This document shows positions 54,657 through 62,171 of a DNA stretch of 64,000 nucleotides, piece by piece. Source of the stretch: Candidatus Kouleothrix ribensis (GTDB lineage: Bacteria > Chloroflexota > Chloroflexia > Chloroflexales > Roseiflexaceae); assembly GCA_016722075.1 (NCBI GenBank), contig JADKGW010000001.1, forward strand, positions 3,348,001-3,412,000. The letters run 5' to 3'. The position numbers and the translations under genes are program-made. Below the pieces are notes generated by a model, which was not told the origin of the DNA, did no database searches, and saw nothing but the letters and a program-made list of their open reading frames with translations. Numbering within the stretch: position 1 is the stretch's first letter; each line of letters opens with the position of its first letter.

Positions 54657-54944
54657 ATGTCTCGTTCATCGAAAAAAGGGCCATATGTCGATACACGGCT
54701 GCTCGGCCGGATCGAGGATATGAACCGCGCGAGTGAAAAGCGGGTGTTGCGTACCTGGTCGCGCGCATCAACCATTTTCCCGCAAATGGTCGGTCACACG
54801 ATCGCCGTCCACGACGGCCGCCGCCATGTACCGGTGTACATCACCGAGAATATGGTCGGCCATAAGCTGGGCGAGTTCGCGCCGACGCGCTTCTTCCGCA
54901 GCCACGGCGGCAAGAAGGCCGATAAGCGCGGGAAGGTGAAGTAG
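54657..54944 (+). CDS. rpsS: 30S ribosomal protein S19
   Basis: 95 aa from ATG 54657 (SD AAGGAAGG). A head protein that forms a complex with S13 and contacts A-site tRNA and the 50S subunit. SRSSKKGPYVDTRLLGRI, KRVLRTWSRASTIFPQMVGHTIAVH and GHKLGEFAPTRFFRSHGGKK are diagnostic. Two nt before rplV. Confidence 0.98.
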   Translation: MSRSSKKGPYVDTRLLGRIEDMNRASEKRVLRTWSRASTIFPQMVGHTIAVHDGRRHVPVYITENMVGHKLGEFAPTRFFRSHGGKKADKRGKVK

Positions 54945-54946
54945 CG

Positions 54947-55288
54947 ATGCAAGCGAAGGCTGTCAACAAAATGGTGCGCATCGCACCAACCAAGGTACGC
55001 CCGGTGATCGATCTCGTGCGGGGCAAGCCAGTCGAGCGCGCACTGGCAATCTTGCGCTACCTGCCCCAGAAGGCCGCCAAAGAGATTGCGCGGACGATCC
55101 AGTCGGCGGCGGCTAATGCCGAGAATAATTTCGAGATGGATCCCGAGGCTCTGGTCGTCAAGACGATCTTTGCCGACGAAGGCCCGGCATTCAAGCGAAT
55201 CATGCCGCGCGCGCGCGGCCGCGCCGACCGCATTCGCAAGCGCACGACCCACATCACTGTGATCGTGGACGACGGCGAGGAGATATAA
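54947..55288 (+). CDS. rplV: 50S ribosomal protein L22
   Basis: 113 aa. It lines the nascent-chain tunnel through a long beta-hairpin. VRIAPTKVRPVIDLVRGKPVE, AIQSAAANAENN-type helix (TIQSAAANAENNFEM) and the hairpin tip PRARGRADRIRKRTTHITVIV are intact; changes in that hairpin give macrolide resistance elsewhere. It lies 2 nt after rpsS and abuts rpsC directly, so coupled translation is likely. Confidence 0.97.
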   Translation: MQAKAVNKMVRIAPTKVRPVIDLVRGKPVERALAILRYLPQKAAKEIARTIQSAAANAENNFEMDPEALVVKTIFADEGPAFKRIMPRARGRADRIRKRTTHITVIVDDGEEI

Positions 55289-56152
55289 ATGGGACGCAAG
55301 GTACATCCGATTGGCTTCCGGCTGGGCTATATCAAGGACTGGCAGTCGAAATGGTTCGCCGATCGAACCTACACCGACCAGCTGCACGAAGATTTCTTGC
55401 TGCGCAGGCTGATCATTCGCGAGCTTGCCAACGCCGGCGTGGCGCGCGTCGAGATCGAGCGCTCGGCCAACAAAGTCGAGGTGACGGTCTATACCGCCAA
55501 GCCTGGCATTGTGATCGGCAAGCGCGGGGCCAAGGTCGATGAGCTGAAAACCGACCTCGAGCGCCGCACCGGCAAGAAAGTCAAGCTGAATATTCAAGAG
55601 ATTCACCAGCCCGAGCTCGAGGCCCAGCTGGTGGCCGAGAGTATTGCCGAGCAGATCAACAAGCGTGTCTCGTACAAGCGCGCGATGAAGCAGGCGGTGC
55701 AGCGCGCGATGCGGCTGGGTGCCCAGGGCGTGAAGATCAAATGCTCGGGCCGCCTCGGGGGCGCCGAGATGGCGCGCATTGCCAACGAGAGCGACGGCCG
55801 CGTGCCACGCCACACCCTGCGTGCCGATATCGACTACGCCCAAGTGCATGCCCACACCACCTATGGCCGTATCGGCGTAAAAGTCTGGATCTATAAAGGT
55901 GAAGTCTTCCCCGACGCAATGGGCAAGCTCCAGGTCGTTCAGACGGCCGCGATGCGCACCCAGGCCGCCGAGGACGAGAGCAACCGATCGCGCCAGCGCG
56001 GCGGCCGCAACGATCGTGATCGCGGCGGCAGCGGTGATCGCGATGGCGGGCGCGGCGGGCGCGGTGGCGCACGCGGCGGCACCGGTGGTGCCGGTGGTGC
56101 CGGTGGCGGCCGTGGCGGCGCACGCGGTGGCCGCGGCGGCGGGCGCGGCTAG
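55289..56152 (+). CDS. rpsC: 30S ribosomal protein S3 with Arg/Gly-rich C-terminal tail
   Basis: 287 aa, about 50-60 longer than most S3 proteins. Core: GRKVHPIGFRLGYIKDWQSKW, the KH domain with GIVIGKRGAKVDELKTDLE (GxxG loop), then the C-terminal S3 domain MRLGAQGVKIKCSGRLGGAEMAR and YGRIGVKVWIYKGEV. S3 forms the mRNA entry site and helps unwind mRNA. From about residue 225 the sequence is a low-complexity tail of Arg, Gly, Asp and Ala, with units such as GGRGGARGG, resembling RGG boxes that bind RNA. It abuts rplV and lies 14 nt before rplP. Confidence 0.97.
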   Translation: MGRKVHPIGFRLGYIKDWQSKWFADRTYTDQLHEDFLLRRLIIRELANAGVARVEIERSANKVEVTVYTAKPGIVIGKRGAKVDELKTDLERRTGKKVKLNIQEIHQPELEAQLVAESIAEQINKRVSYKRAMKQAVQRAMRLGAQGVKIKCSGRLGGAEMARIANESDGRVPRHTLRADIDYAQVHAHTTYGRIGVKVWIYKGEVFPDAMGKLQVVQTAAMRTQAAEDESNRSRQRGGRNDRDRGGSGDRDGGRGGRGGARGGTGGAGGAGGGRGGARGGRGGGRG

Positions 56153-56166
56153 AAGGAGCGACGATT

Positions 56167-56592
56167 ATGTTGATGCCCAAGCGGGTTAAATATCGTAAGC
56201 AGCAGCGCGGCCGCACCAAGGGCATGGCGCAGCGCGGCAACTCGGTTGCGTTCGGCGACTATGGGCTGATGGCGCTTGAGGCCACCTGGATCACCTCGCG
56301 GCAGATCGAGGCGGCCCGCCGTGCAATTACCCACCATGTCAAACGCGGCGGCAAGATCTGGATCCGCATCTTCCCCGACAAGCCGGTGACCGCGAAGCCG
56401 GCCGAGACGCGTATGGGCTCGGGTAAAGGCGCCGTCGACCACTATGTCGCCGTCGTGAAACCGGGCCGGATCATGTTCGAGCTTGGCGGTGTGCGGCCCG
56501 AGATCGCGCACGAGGCACTGAGCCTGGCCGCACAGAAGATGCCGATCAAATGCAAGATCATTGGGCGTGAGGATGTGGAGGCCGGCGAATGA
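56167..56592 (+). CDS. rplP: 50S ribosomal protein L16
   Basis: 141 aa. It binds near the A site and central protuberance. LMPKRVKYRKQQRGRTKGMAQRG, GDYGLMALEATWITSRQIEAARRAI, KIWIRIFPDKPVTAKPAETRMGSGKG and LAAQKMPIKCKII are diagnostic. SD AAGGAG precedes ATG 56167; an in-frame ATG two codons on (56173) is also possible. The stop overlaps the rpmC start (ATGA). Confidence 0.97.
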   Translation: MLMPKRVKYRKQQRGRTKGMAQRGNSVAFGDYGLMALEATWITSRQIEAARRAITHHVKRGGKIWIRIFPDKPVTAKPAETRMGSGKGAVDHYVAVVKPGRIMFELGGVRPEIAHEALSLAAQKMPIKCKIIGREDVEAGE

Positions 56593-56783
56593 ACATCGAC
56601 GAGCTACGCAACCTCGACTCCGAAAAGCTGCAGGGCCAGCTGAAGGAGCACTACGAGGAATTGTTTAACCTGCGCTTCCAGCAGGTCATGGGCAAGCTGA
56701 CCGCCAGCGGCCGCCCGCGGATCGTCAAGCGCGAGATCGCGCGCATCAAGACGATCCTGCGCGAGCGCGAGCTTGGCCTCTAA
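56589..56783 (+). CDS. rpmC: 50S ribosomal protein L29
   Basis: 64 aa, two helices. It sits near the tunnel exit with L23. LRNLDSEKLQGQLKEHYEEL, LFNLRFQQVMGKL and REIARIKTILRERE match the family. The start overlaps the rplP stop by 4 nt as ATGA, implying re-initiation. 19 nt before rpsQ. Confidence 0.95.
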   Translation: MNIDELRNLDSEKLQGQLKEHYEELFNLRFQQVMGKLTASGRPRIVKREIARIKTILRERELGL

Positions 56784-56802
56784 CGACCAGGAGATCGAAA
56801 CG

Positions 56803-57063
56803 ATGGCCGAAGGACGACGCCTTTTCAAGGTTGGCCGGGTGGTCAGCGATAAAATGGACAAAACCGTGGTAGTGGCGGTCGATTACTTGAAGCCACATCC
56901 GCTGTATCGCAAGATCATTCGCAAAACCAACAAATTCCACGCGCACGACGCGACCAACCAGTGCCATATCGGCGATGTCGTGCGCATCGGCGAGACGCGG
57001 CCGCTCAGCAAAACCAAGCGCTGGGAGGTTGTCGAGATTGTTCAGCGCGGCGAGGAGCATTAG
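56803..57063 (+). CDS. rpsQ: 30S ribosomal protein S17
   Basis: 86 aa from ATG 56803 (SD AGGAG; an upstream in-frame TTG is not used). A primary 16S-binding protein of the body. FKVGRVVSDKMDKTVVVAVDY, HPLYRKIIRKTNKFHAHDATN and CHIGDVVRIGETRPLSKTKRW are diagnostic. Two nt before rplN. Confidence 0.97.
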   Translation: MAEGRRLFKVGRVVSDKMDKTVVVAVDYLKPHPLYRKIIRKTNKFHAHDATNQCHIGDVVRIGETRPLSKTKRWEVVEIVQRGEEH

Positions 57064-57065
57064 CG

Positions 57066-57434
57066 ATGATTCAGCAGCAGACGCGCCTGAAAGTCGCCGA
57101 TAACACCGGCGCGAAAGAGATCATGTGCATCCGCGTGATGGGCGGCTCGCGCGTGCGCTACGGCTTCGTGGGCGACGTGATTGTCGCATCGGTGAAAGAG
57201 GCTACGCCCGGCGGTGCGGTGAAGAAGGGCGAAGTGGTGCGTGCAGTGATTGTGCGAACTGCGAAAGAATATGTGCGCCCCGACGGCTCGCATATTCGCT
57301 TCGACGACAACGCCGCCGTGATCATCGGCAAAGAGAACAACCCACGCGGCACGCGCATCTTTGGCCCTGTGGCCCGCGAGCTGCGCGAGAAGGCGTTCAT
57401 GAAGATTATTTCGCTCGCACCCGAGGTATTGTAG
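57066..57434 (+). CDS. rplN: 50S ribosomal protein L14
   Basis: 122 aa, canonical size. It contacts the 30S subunit at bridge B8 and the silencing factor RsfS. IQQQTRLKVADNTGAKEIMCIRV, VGDVIVASVKEATPGGAVKKG and RGTRIFGPVARELREKAFMKI are diagnostic. ATG 57066 lies 2 nt after the rpsQ stop. A GCAGATT-word hairpin element follows it. Confidence 0.98.
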   Translation: MIQQQTRLKVADNTGAKEIMCIRVMGGSRVRYGFVGDVIVASVKEATPGGAVKKGEVVRAVIVRTAKEYVRPDGSHIRFDDNAAVIIGKENNPRGTRIFGPVARELREKAFMKIISLAPEVL

Positions 57435-57437
57435 CGT

Positions 57438-57517
57438 GAAGATTGCAGATTTCGGATTGTAGATCGCGTCCGCCAGATACACATCATCAATCGCCTACAA
57501 TCGGCAATCTGCAATGG
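57438..57517 (+). repeat. Two-armed period-7 element, GCAGATT words, rplN-rplX spacer
   Basis: Left arm GAAGATT (57438), GCAGATT (57445), TCGGATT (57452), GTAGATC (57459). Right arm has AATC cores at 57489, 57499 and 57506 (words ACAATCG, GCAATCT). Complementary arms around a ~25-nt loop. The words resemble heptanucleotide repeats described in Nostoc trnL introns. Confidence 0.83.
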
Positions 57518-57532
57518 AATTGGGGTTTGGAT

Positions 57533-57865
57533 ATGCACGTCAAGACTGGTGATGAAGTTCTGATAATCACCGGCAAAGACAGGGGCAAGCGCGGTAAGAT
57601 CAAAGAGGCGCAGCCCAAGAAGCGCCGGGTTGTGATCGAGGGCCTCAATATCATCAAGCGGCACATGAAGCCGCGCGGCCCCGGCAAGCCTAGCGGCATC
57701 ATCGAGCGCGAGGCGCCGATCGACGCATCAAACGTGATGCTGATCTGCCCGCGCTGCGGCCGCGCGGCGCGCACCGGGCACCGCTTCCTGGATGAGACCG
57801 ATGATCGCGGACGCCAGCGCAAGGTGCGCTTCTGCAAGGTCTGCGACGAGGCGATCGACGAGTAG
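57533..57865 (+). CDS. rplX: 50S ribosomal protein L24, zinc-ribbon form
   Basis: 110 aa. An assembly initiator for the 50S subunit. The KOW motif is VKTGDEVLIITGKDRGKRGKI, then VVIEGLNIIKRHMKP and GGIIEREAPID-like IIEREAPIDASNV. The C-terminal part keeps a CPRCG...CKVC zinc-ribbon pair (residues ~79 and ~101), the C+ form lost in many bacteria. GGGG precedes ATG 57533. Confidence 0.97.
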   Translation: MHVKTGDEVLIITGKDRGKRGKIKEAQPKKRRVVIEGLNIIKRHMKPRGPGKPSGIIEREAPIDASNVMLICPRCGRAARTGHRFLDETDDRGRQRKVRFCKVCDEAIDE

Positions 57866-57870
57866 CTAGA

Positions 57871-57960
57871 TTGCGAGTTACGAGTGCTGAGTTCAAGGGT
57901 CGGGGTTAGGCGCGAGCAATAATCACTACTTCTACACTCACAACTCATAACTCATAACAG
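57871..57960 (+). repeat. Two-armed period-7 element, rplX-rplE spacer
   Basis: Left arm TTGCGAG (57871), TTACGAG (57878), TGCTGAG (57885). Right arm CTCACAA (57937), CTCATAA at 57944 and 57951. The loop is ~45 nt, longer than in the other elements. Confidence 0.8.
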
Positions 57961-58014
57961 AGATCAAGGCCGGAGACCGCTGAAACTGGTGCTCCAAGCC
58001 CTTGAGGAGTAACG

Positions 58015-58557
<543 letters not shown>

Positions 58558-58628
58558 CACGAGCCAGGAGTAGAGGCCACGCAACCATTTGCCTCACTCA
58601 CCAGCTCGGGCATAGGAGGAACTTCACA

Positions 58629-58814
58629 TTGGCCAAGAAATCTCTGATCGTCAAATCTCGGCGAACGCCCAAGTATCAGGTTCGCGCGTACCACCGCTGC
58701 AAACTGTGTGGCCGCTCGCGCGCGTACATGCGCAAGTTCGGCATGTGCCGGATCTGCTTCCGCGAGAATGCGCTCAAGGGGCTGATTCCAGGCGTTACCA
58801 AGTCGAGCTGGTAG
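58629..58814 (+). CDS. rpsN: 30S ribosomal protein S14, zinc-binding type (TTG start)
   Basis: 61 aa, the short C+ (type Z) form. KSLIVKSRRTPKYQVRAYHRC, then CKLCGRSRAYMRKFGMCRICFRE supplies the four zinc cysteines; it ends GLIPGVTKSSW. It is needed for late head assembly. The start codon is TTG, with SD AGGAGG (58614-58619) 9 nt upstream and no ATG nearby. Confidence 0.97.
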   Translation: MAKKSLIVKSRRTPKYQVRAYHRCKLCGRSRAYMRKFGMCRICFRENALKGLIPGVTKSSW

Positions 58815-58884
58815 CGTCCACTGTCGAACCTGGCCGTGTATTTTTCCAGCCCAGAACTGATGCTGGTCTTCAAGGAGGAGCGTC

Positions 58885-59283
58885 GTGAGCGTTAACGACC
58901 CAATTGCAGACATGCTGACTCGCATCCGCAATGCGTGTATGGCCCGCCACACATCGGTGGCCATCCCCGCATCGAAAATGAAGGTTGCGATCGCGGAGAT
59001 CTTGAAGCGCGAGGGCTTTATTCGCGACTTCGAGGTTCAGAAGGGTCAGCCTGCCGATAGTATTGTCCTTACGTTGAAATATACCAACGATCGCCGCCCG
59101 GTGATCACCGGGCTCAAGCGCGTGAGCAAGCCGGGGCTGCGGATCTACACCGGCCGCGCCGATATTCCACGTGTGCGCGGTGGCCTGGGGTTGAGCATTC
59201 TGTCGACCCCGAAGGGCGTGATGGCCGGCCACGAAGCCTGGCAGCAGCATGTCGGCGGCGAAGTGCTTTGCTACGTCTGGTAG
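58885..59283 (+). CDS. rpsH: 30S ribosomal protein S8 (GTG start)
   Basis: 132 aa. A central-domain 16S-binding protein and, in E. coli, the spc operon repressor. NDPIADMLTRIRNACMARH, SKMKVAIAEILKREGFI, RRPVITGLKRVSKPGLRIY and LGLSILSTPKGVMAGHEA are diagnostic. The start is GTG at 58885 with SD AAGGAGGAG. The C-terminus ends GGEVLCYVW as usual. Confidence 0.98.
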   Translation: MSVNDPIADMLTRIRNACMARHTSVAIPASKMKVAIAEILKREGFIRDFEVQKGQPADSIVLTLKYTNDRRPVITGLKRVSKPGLRIYTGRADIPRVRGGLGLSILSTPKGVMAGHEAWQQHVGGEVLCYVW

Positions 59284-59300
59284 CGGGGAGCAAACGAGCT

Positions 59301-59864
59301 ATGTCGCGTATTGGGAAAAAACCGATCACCGTCCCGAAGGGCGTTGAGATCAATGTCTCCGAGGGCAATTATGTCACGATTAAGGGGCCTAAGGGTGAGC
59401 TCGAACAGCAGCTGCCGGCCGATGTAACGATCGCCCAAGATGGCGGGGTGCTGACGGTCACACGGCCCTCGGAAGAGCAGCGCGTGCGCGCACTGCACGG
59501 CCTGACGCGCTCACTCCTGGCAAATATGGTCACCGGCGTTACCGATGGCTACCAGCGTGTGCTCGAGATCAGCGGCGTGGGCTTTCGGGCCTCGCGCGAG
59601 GGCAAGAACCTCATCCTCCAGGTCGGGTTCTCACACCCGATCCGCGTGACGCCGCCCGAGGGCATTACCTTCGATCTCGTTGAGCGCCGCAGTGCAAACG
59701 AGCCACAGCAGGTGATTGTGCGCGGCATCAACAAGCAGACGGTCGGCGAAGAGGCCGCCAAGCTGCGCGAGCTGCGCCCGCCCGAGCCCTATAAGGGGTA
59801 TGGCATTCGCTACCAGGGTGAGAAGGTTCGCCGTAAAGCCGGCAAGACCGGTAAGACGAAGTAG
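59301..59864 (+). CDS. rplF: 50S ribosomal protein L6
   Basis: 187 aa from ATG 59301 (SD GGGGAG); the longer frame reaching back into rpsH is rejected. It lies near the factor-binding site with L10 and L11. SRIGKKPITVPKGVEINVS, TRSLLANMVTGVTDGYQRVLE, GYRA-like GVGFRASREGKNL and LRPPEPYKGYGIRYQGEKVRRK are diagnostic. A TTTTGAG element starts at the base after its stop codon. Confidence 0.98.
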   Translation: MSRIGKKPITVPKGVEINVSEGNYVTIKGPKGELEQQLPADVTIAQDGGVLTVTRPSEEQRVRALHGLTRSLLANMVTGVTDGYQRVLEISGVGFRASREGKNLILQVGFSHPIRVTPPEGITFDLVERRSANEPQQVIVRGINKQTVGEEAAKLRELRPPEPYKGYGIRYQGEKVRRKAGKTGKTK

Positions 59865-59937
59865 TTTTGAGTTTTGAGTGCTGAGTGCTGGCTCAAGGGC
59901 TTCAATTCAAAACTTACAATTCATCACTCAAAACTAT
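59865..59937 (+). repeat. Two-armed period-7 element, rplF-rplR spacer
   Basis: Left arm TTTTGAG at 59865 and 59872, TGCTGAG (59879), TGCTGGC (59886). Right arm TTCAAAA (59906), CTTACAA (59913), TTCATCA (59920), CTCAAAA (59927). Eight units in exact register; only a 13-nt loop. A TATAAT (59950) lies just after it, possibly an internal promoter. Confidence 0.87.
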
Positions 59938-59980
59938 TGAGGCAGGGGATATAATCTCTGTCGCCAGGAGTATCGTAATT

Positions 59981-60346
59981 ATGCCAGGACGTTCACCACG
60001 CGAGCTGCGAATCAGGCGCCACCTACGGGTGCGCAAGCGGGTTGCCGGCACGGCCGAGCGCCCACGACTCAGCGTTTTTCGCAGCAATATCCATATCTAC
60101 GCCCAGGTAATCGACGACAGCGTGAGCCGTACTGTCGTCTCGGCGTCGACCAAAGACTCGGTGCTCAGCGCCACGTTGGTTGGCAAGACCAAAACTGAGC
60201 GCGCCAAAGCGGTGGGCCAGCTGATCGCCGAGCGAGCCAAGGCCGCCGGCATCGATAAGGTCGTCTTCGACCGCGGTGGCTTCAAGTATCACGGGCGTAT
60301 TCAGGCCCTGGCGGATGCGGCGCGTGAGGCTGGACTGAGTTTCTGA
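59981..60346 (+). CDS. rplR: 50S ribosomal protein L18
   Basis: 121 aa from ATG 59981 (SD AGGAG). It binds 5S rRNA with L5. RIRRHLRVRKRVAGTAERPRL, SVFRSNIHIYAQVIDD, AKAVGQLIAERAKAAGIDKV and VFDRGGFKYHGRIQALADA are diagnostic. The upstream in-frame extension is repeat sequence and is rejected. Confidence 0.97.
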   Translation: MPGRSPRELRIRRHLRVRKRVAGTAERPRLSVFRSNIHIYAQVIDDSVSRTVVSASTKDSVLSATLVGKTKTERAKAVGQLIAERAKAAGIDKVVFDRGGFKYHGRIQALADAAREAGLSF

Positions 60347-60358
60347 CAAATAGCCAGC

Positions 60359-60451
60359 CGGCAGTTTGCAGTTGGCAGTGCCGCTGAGTATATGTTGACA
60401 TCCGGCGGGATACATTGTGAGCATACTGCTTCCTGCCTACTGATTACTGGA
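60359..60451 (+). repeat. Two-armed period-7 element, CGGCAGT words, rplR-rpsE spacer
   Basis: Left arm CGGCAGT (60359), TTGCAGT (60366), TGGCAGT (60373). Right arm TACTGCT (60424), TCCTGCC (60431), TACTGAT (60438), TACTGGA (60445). The last unit is part of the rpsE Shine-Dalgarno sequence. Same word family as the icd element. Confidence 0.82.
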
Positions 60452-60457
60452 GGGATT

Positions 60458-61003
60458 GTGGCACAGAAACGCATCAACGCAGACGATCTCGAGCTTGAAG
60501 AGCGCGTTGTACAGATCAATCGTGTGTCGAAGGTGGTTAAAGGCGGCCGCCGCTTCAGCTTCAGCACGGTTGTGGTAGTTGGCGACGGCAAGGGCCACGT
60601 TGGCGTGGGTATGGGTAAGGCCGGTGAGGTGCCCGAGGCGATCCGCAAGGGCGTCGAGGCAGCCAAGAAAAACGTCATTCGCGTCTCGCTGAGCAATACC
60701 ACCATTCCGCACGATATTGAGACCGAGTTTTCGTCGGCACGAGTCCGGCTCATCCCGGCCGCACCCGGCACCGGCGTAATCGCTGGCCGTGGCGTGCGCC
60801 CGGTGATCGAGGCCGCTGGCATCAAAGATATTTTGTCGAAGAGCTATGGCAGCAACAACCCGGTGAATGTGGTCAAGGCTGCATTCAAGGCGCTGAGCGA
60901 GCTGACCTCGCTGGAAGAGCAAGCACGTATGCGCGGGCTAACGCCGCACGACCTGCATCAGCGGCGGGTGCGGGCTAAAGCCGAGGCGCAGGAGGCTTCC
61001 TGA
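60458..61003 (+). CDS. rpsE: 30S ribosomal protein S5 (GTG start)
   Basis: 181 aa from GTG 60458; GGAGGG ends 3 nt before it, unusually close, and the longer ATG frame from 60392 is repeat-derived. It is important for decoding accuracy and mRNA helicase activity. RVVQINRVSKVVKGGRRFSF, VGDGKGHVGVGMGKAGEVPEAIRKG, PGTGVIAGRGVRPVIEAAGI and SYGSNNPVNVVKAAFKAL are diagnostic. The stop overlaps the rpmD start (TGATG). Confidence 0.96.
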   Translation: MAQKRINADDLELEERVVQINRVSKVVKGGRRFSFSTVVVVGDGKGHVGVGMGKAGEVPEAIRKGVEAAKKNVIRVSLSNTTIPHDIETEFSSARVRLIPAAPGTGVIAGRGVRPVIEAAGIKDILSKSYGSNNPVNVVKAAFKALSELTSLEEQARMRGLTPHDLHQRRVRAKAEAQEAS

Positions 61004-61545
61004 TGGCAAAGCTACAGATAACCTATACGAAAAGCATGATCGGCTACAGCCAAGACCAGAAAGATACCGTGAAGTCGCTTGGTCTGCGCAAGCTCAACAG
61101 TACGGTTGTGCATGACGATACGCCCACGATTCGCGGGATGGCCTTCAAAGTGCGCCACCTCGTGACGGTCAAAGAAATCACCGATGATGCGCCGGCCGTT
61201 CAGGCCAAGCAGCCAGCCGCCCGTGCGACACTGGTGGCCGCACCACCGGCTGCGCCCGAGCAGGCCGCGCCGGCCGCTCCGGCCAAGGCCTTCAAGCCCG
61301 ACGATCTCGAGGCAATCGAGGGTATCGGCCCCAAGATCGCGAGTATTCTGCGCGAGGCCGGTATCACCACATTCGCGCAGCTGGCGGCCAGCGAGATCAG
61401 TACGCTGACCGAATTACTGCAGCAGGCTAATTTGCGCCTGGCCGACCCCGGCACCTGGCCTGAGCAGGCTCAGCTGGCCGCCGAGGGCAAATGGGACGCA
61501 TTCAAAACCCTGCAAGACAATCTCAAAGGTGGGCGGCGCGAGTAG
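61003..61545 (+). CDS. rpmD: 50S ribosomal protein L30 fused to a helix-hairpin-helix domain
   Basis: 180 aa, three times the usual ~60. Residues 1-60 are L30 (LQITYTKSMIGYSQDQKDTVKSLGL has the L30 pattern; TPTIRGMAFKVRHLVTV ends it). Residues ~63-95 form an Ala/Pro linker. Residues ~96-176 are an HhH-type domain: DDLEAIEGIGPKIASILREAG, TTFAQLAASEISTL and PGTWPEQAQLAAEGKWDAF. I recall the same C-terminal module on other proteins, including L21 in some Bacteroidetes. HhH motifs bind nucleic acid backbones, so it may contact rRNA or DNA. The start overlaps the rpsE stop. Confidence 0.93.
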   Translation: MAKLQITYTKSMIGYSQDQKDTVKSLGLRKLNSTVVHDDTPTIRGMAFKVRHLVTVKEITDDAPAVQAKQPAARATLVAAPPAAPEQAAPAAPAKAFKPDDLEAIEGIGPKIASILREAGITTFAQLAASEISTLTELLQQANLRLADPGTWPEQAQLAAEGKWDAFKTLQDNLKGGRRE

Positions 61546-61584
61546 CGCGGCTGGCTACCAGCTATACAGGCAGAGGAATAGAGC

Positions 61585-62088
61585 ATGAAGTTGCACGATC
61601 TCAAGCCAGCCCCCGGCTCGCACCGCGAGCGCAAGCGCGTTGGTCGCGGCCCCGGTTCGGGCAAAGGCAAGACTGCCGGCAAAGGTATGATGGGCCAGAA
61701 AGCGCGCTCGGGGCCTGGGCCTTACCGCACCTTTGAAGGCGGGCAGAACCGCATGGTGCGCCGTATGCCGTACCTACGTGGGTTCAAGAACCTGTGGCGC
61801 GTCGAATATCAGGTGCTCAACATTGGCGACCTGAACGAACTGCCGGCCGAGCACGAGCTGACGATCGAGGATCTGGTTGCATCGGGCGCGATCAACAAGA
61901 ACAAGCCGCTGAAGATCCTGGGCGAGGGTGAGCTGAACGTCAAGCTGACGGTGCATGCGCACAAGTTCAGCAGCAGCGCGCGCACCAAGATCGAAGCTGC
62001 CGGCGGCAGCGTGGTCGAAGTGCCCTGGGAAGTCGAAACCCGCAGTCGTAGCGCCGGCCCGAACCCGGCCATGCGTAACCGCAAGTAA
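61585..62088 (+). CDS. rplO: 50S ribosomal protein L15
   Basis: 167 aa, a little longer than E. coli L15. A late-assembly 23S-binding protein. MKLHDLKPAPGSHRERKRVGR, GPGSGKGKTAGKGMMGQKARSG, FEGGQNRMVRRMPYLRGFKN and the C-terminal AHKFSSSARTKIEAAGGSV are diagnostic. It ends in a short Arg-rich tail. 39 nt after rpmD; the SD is AGAGGAAT-like and modest. Confidence 0.97.
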   Translation: MKLHDLKPAPGSHRERKRVGRGPGSGKGKTAGKGMMGQKARSGPGPYRTFEGGQNRMVRRMPYLRGFKNLWRVEYQVLNIGDLNELPAEHELTIEDLVASGAINKNKPLKILGEGELNVKLTVHAHKFSSSARTKIEAAGGSVVEVPWEVETRSRSAGPNPAMRNRK

Positions 62089-62096
62089 TCGCATGC

Positions 62097-62130
62097 GGCG
62101 ATCGGCACCTGGTTGGCCTGGCCGATCGCC
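62097..62130 (+). repeat. Hairpin in rplO-secY spacer
   Basis: GGCGATCGGC (62097-62106) and GCCGATCGCC (62121-62130), a perfect 10-bp inverted repeat with a 14-nt loop. No T tract, so it probably does not terminate. Confidence 0.75.
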
Positions 62131-62171
62131 GGCGGGCCTGCGCCGCCGGACCCATTGAGGAGACATCGTCG

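Noticed and set aside
60392..60457. Upstream ATG extension of rpsE
   Set aside because: The added residues come from the period-7 repeat and lack similarity to S5; GTG 60458 follows GGAGGG.
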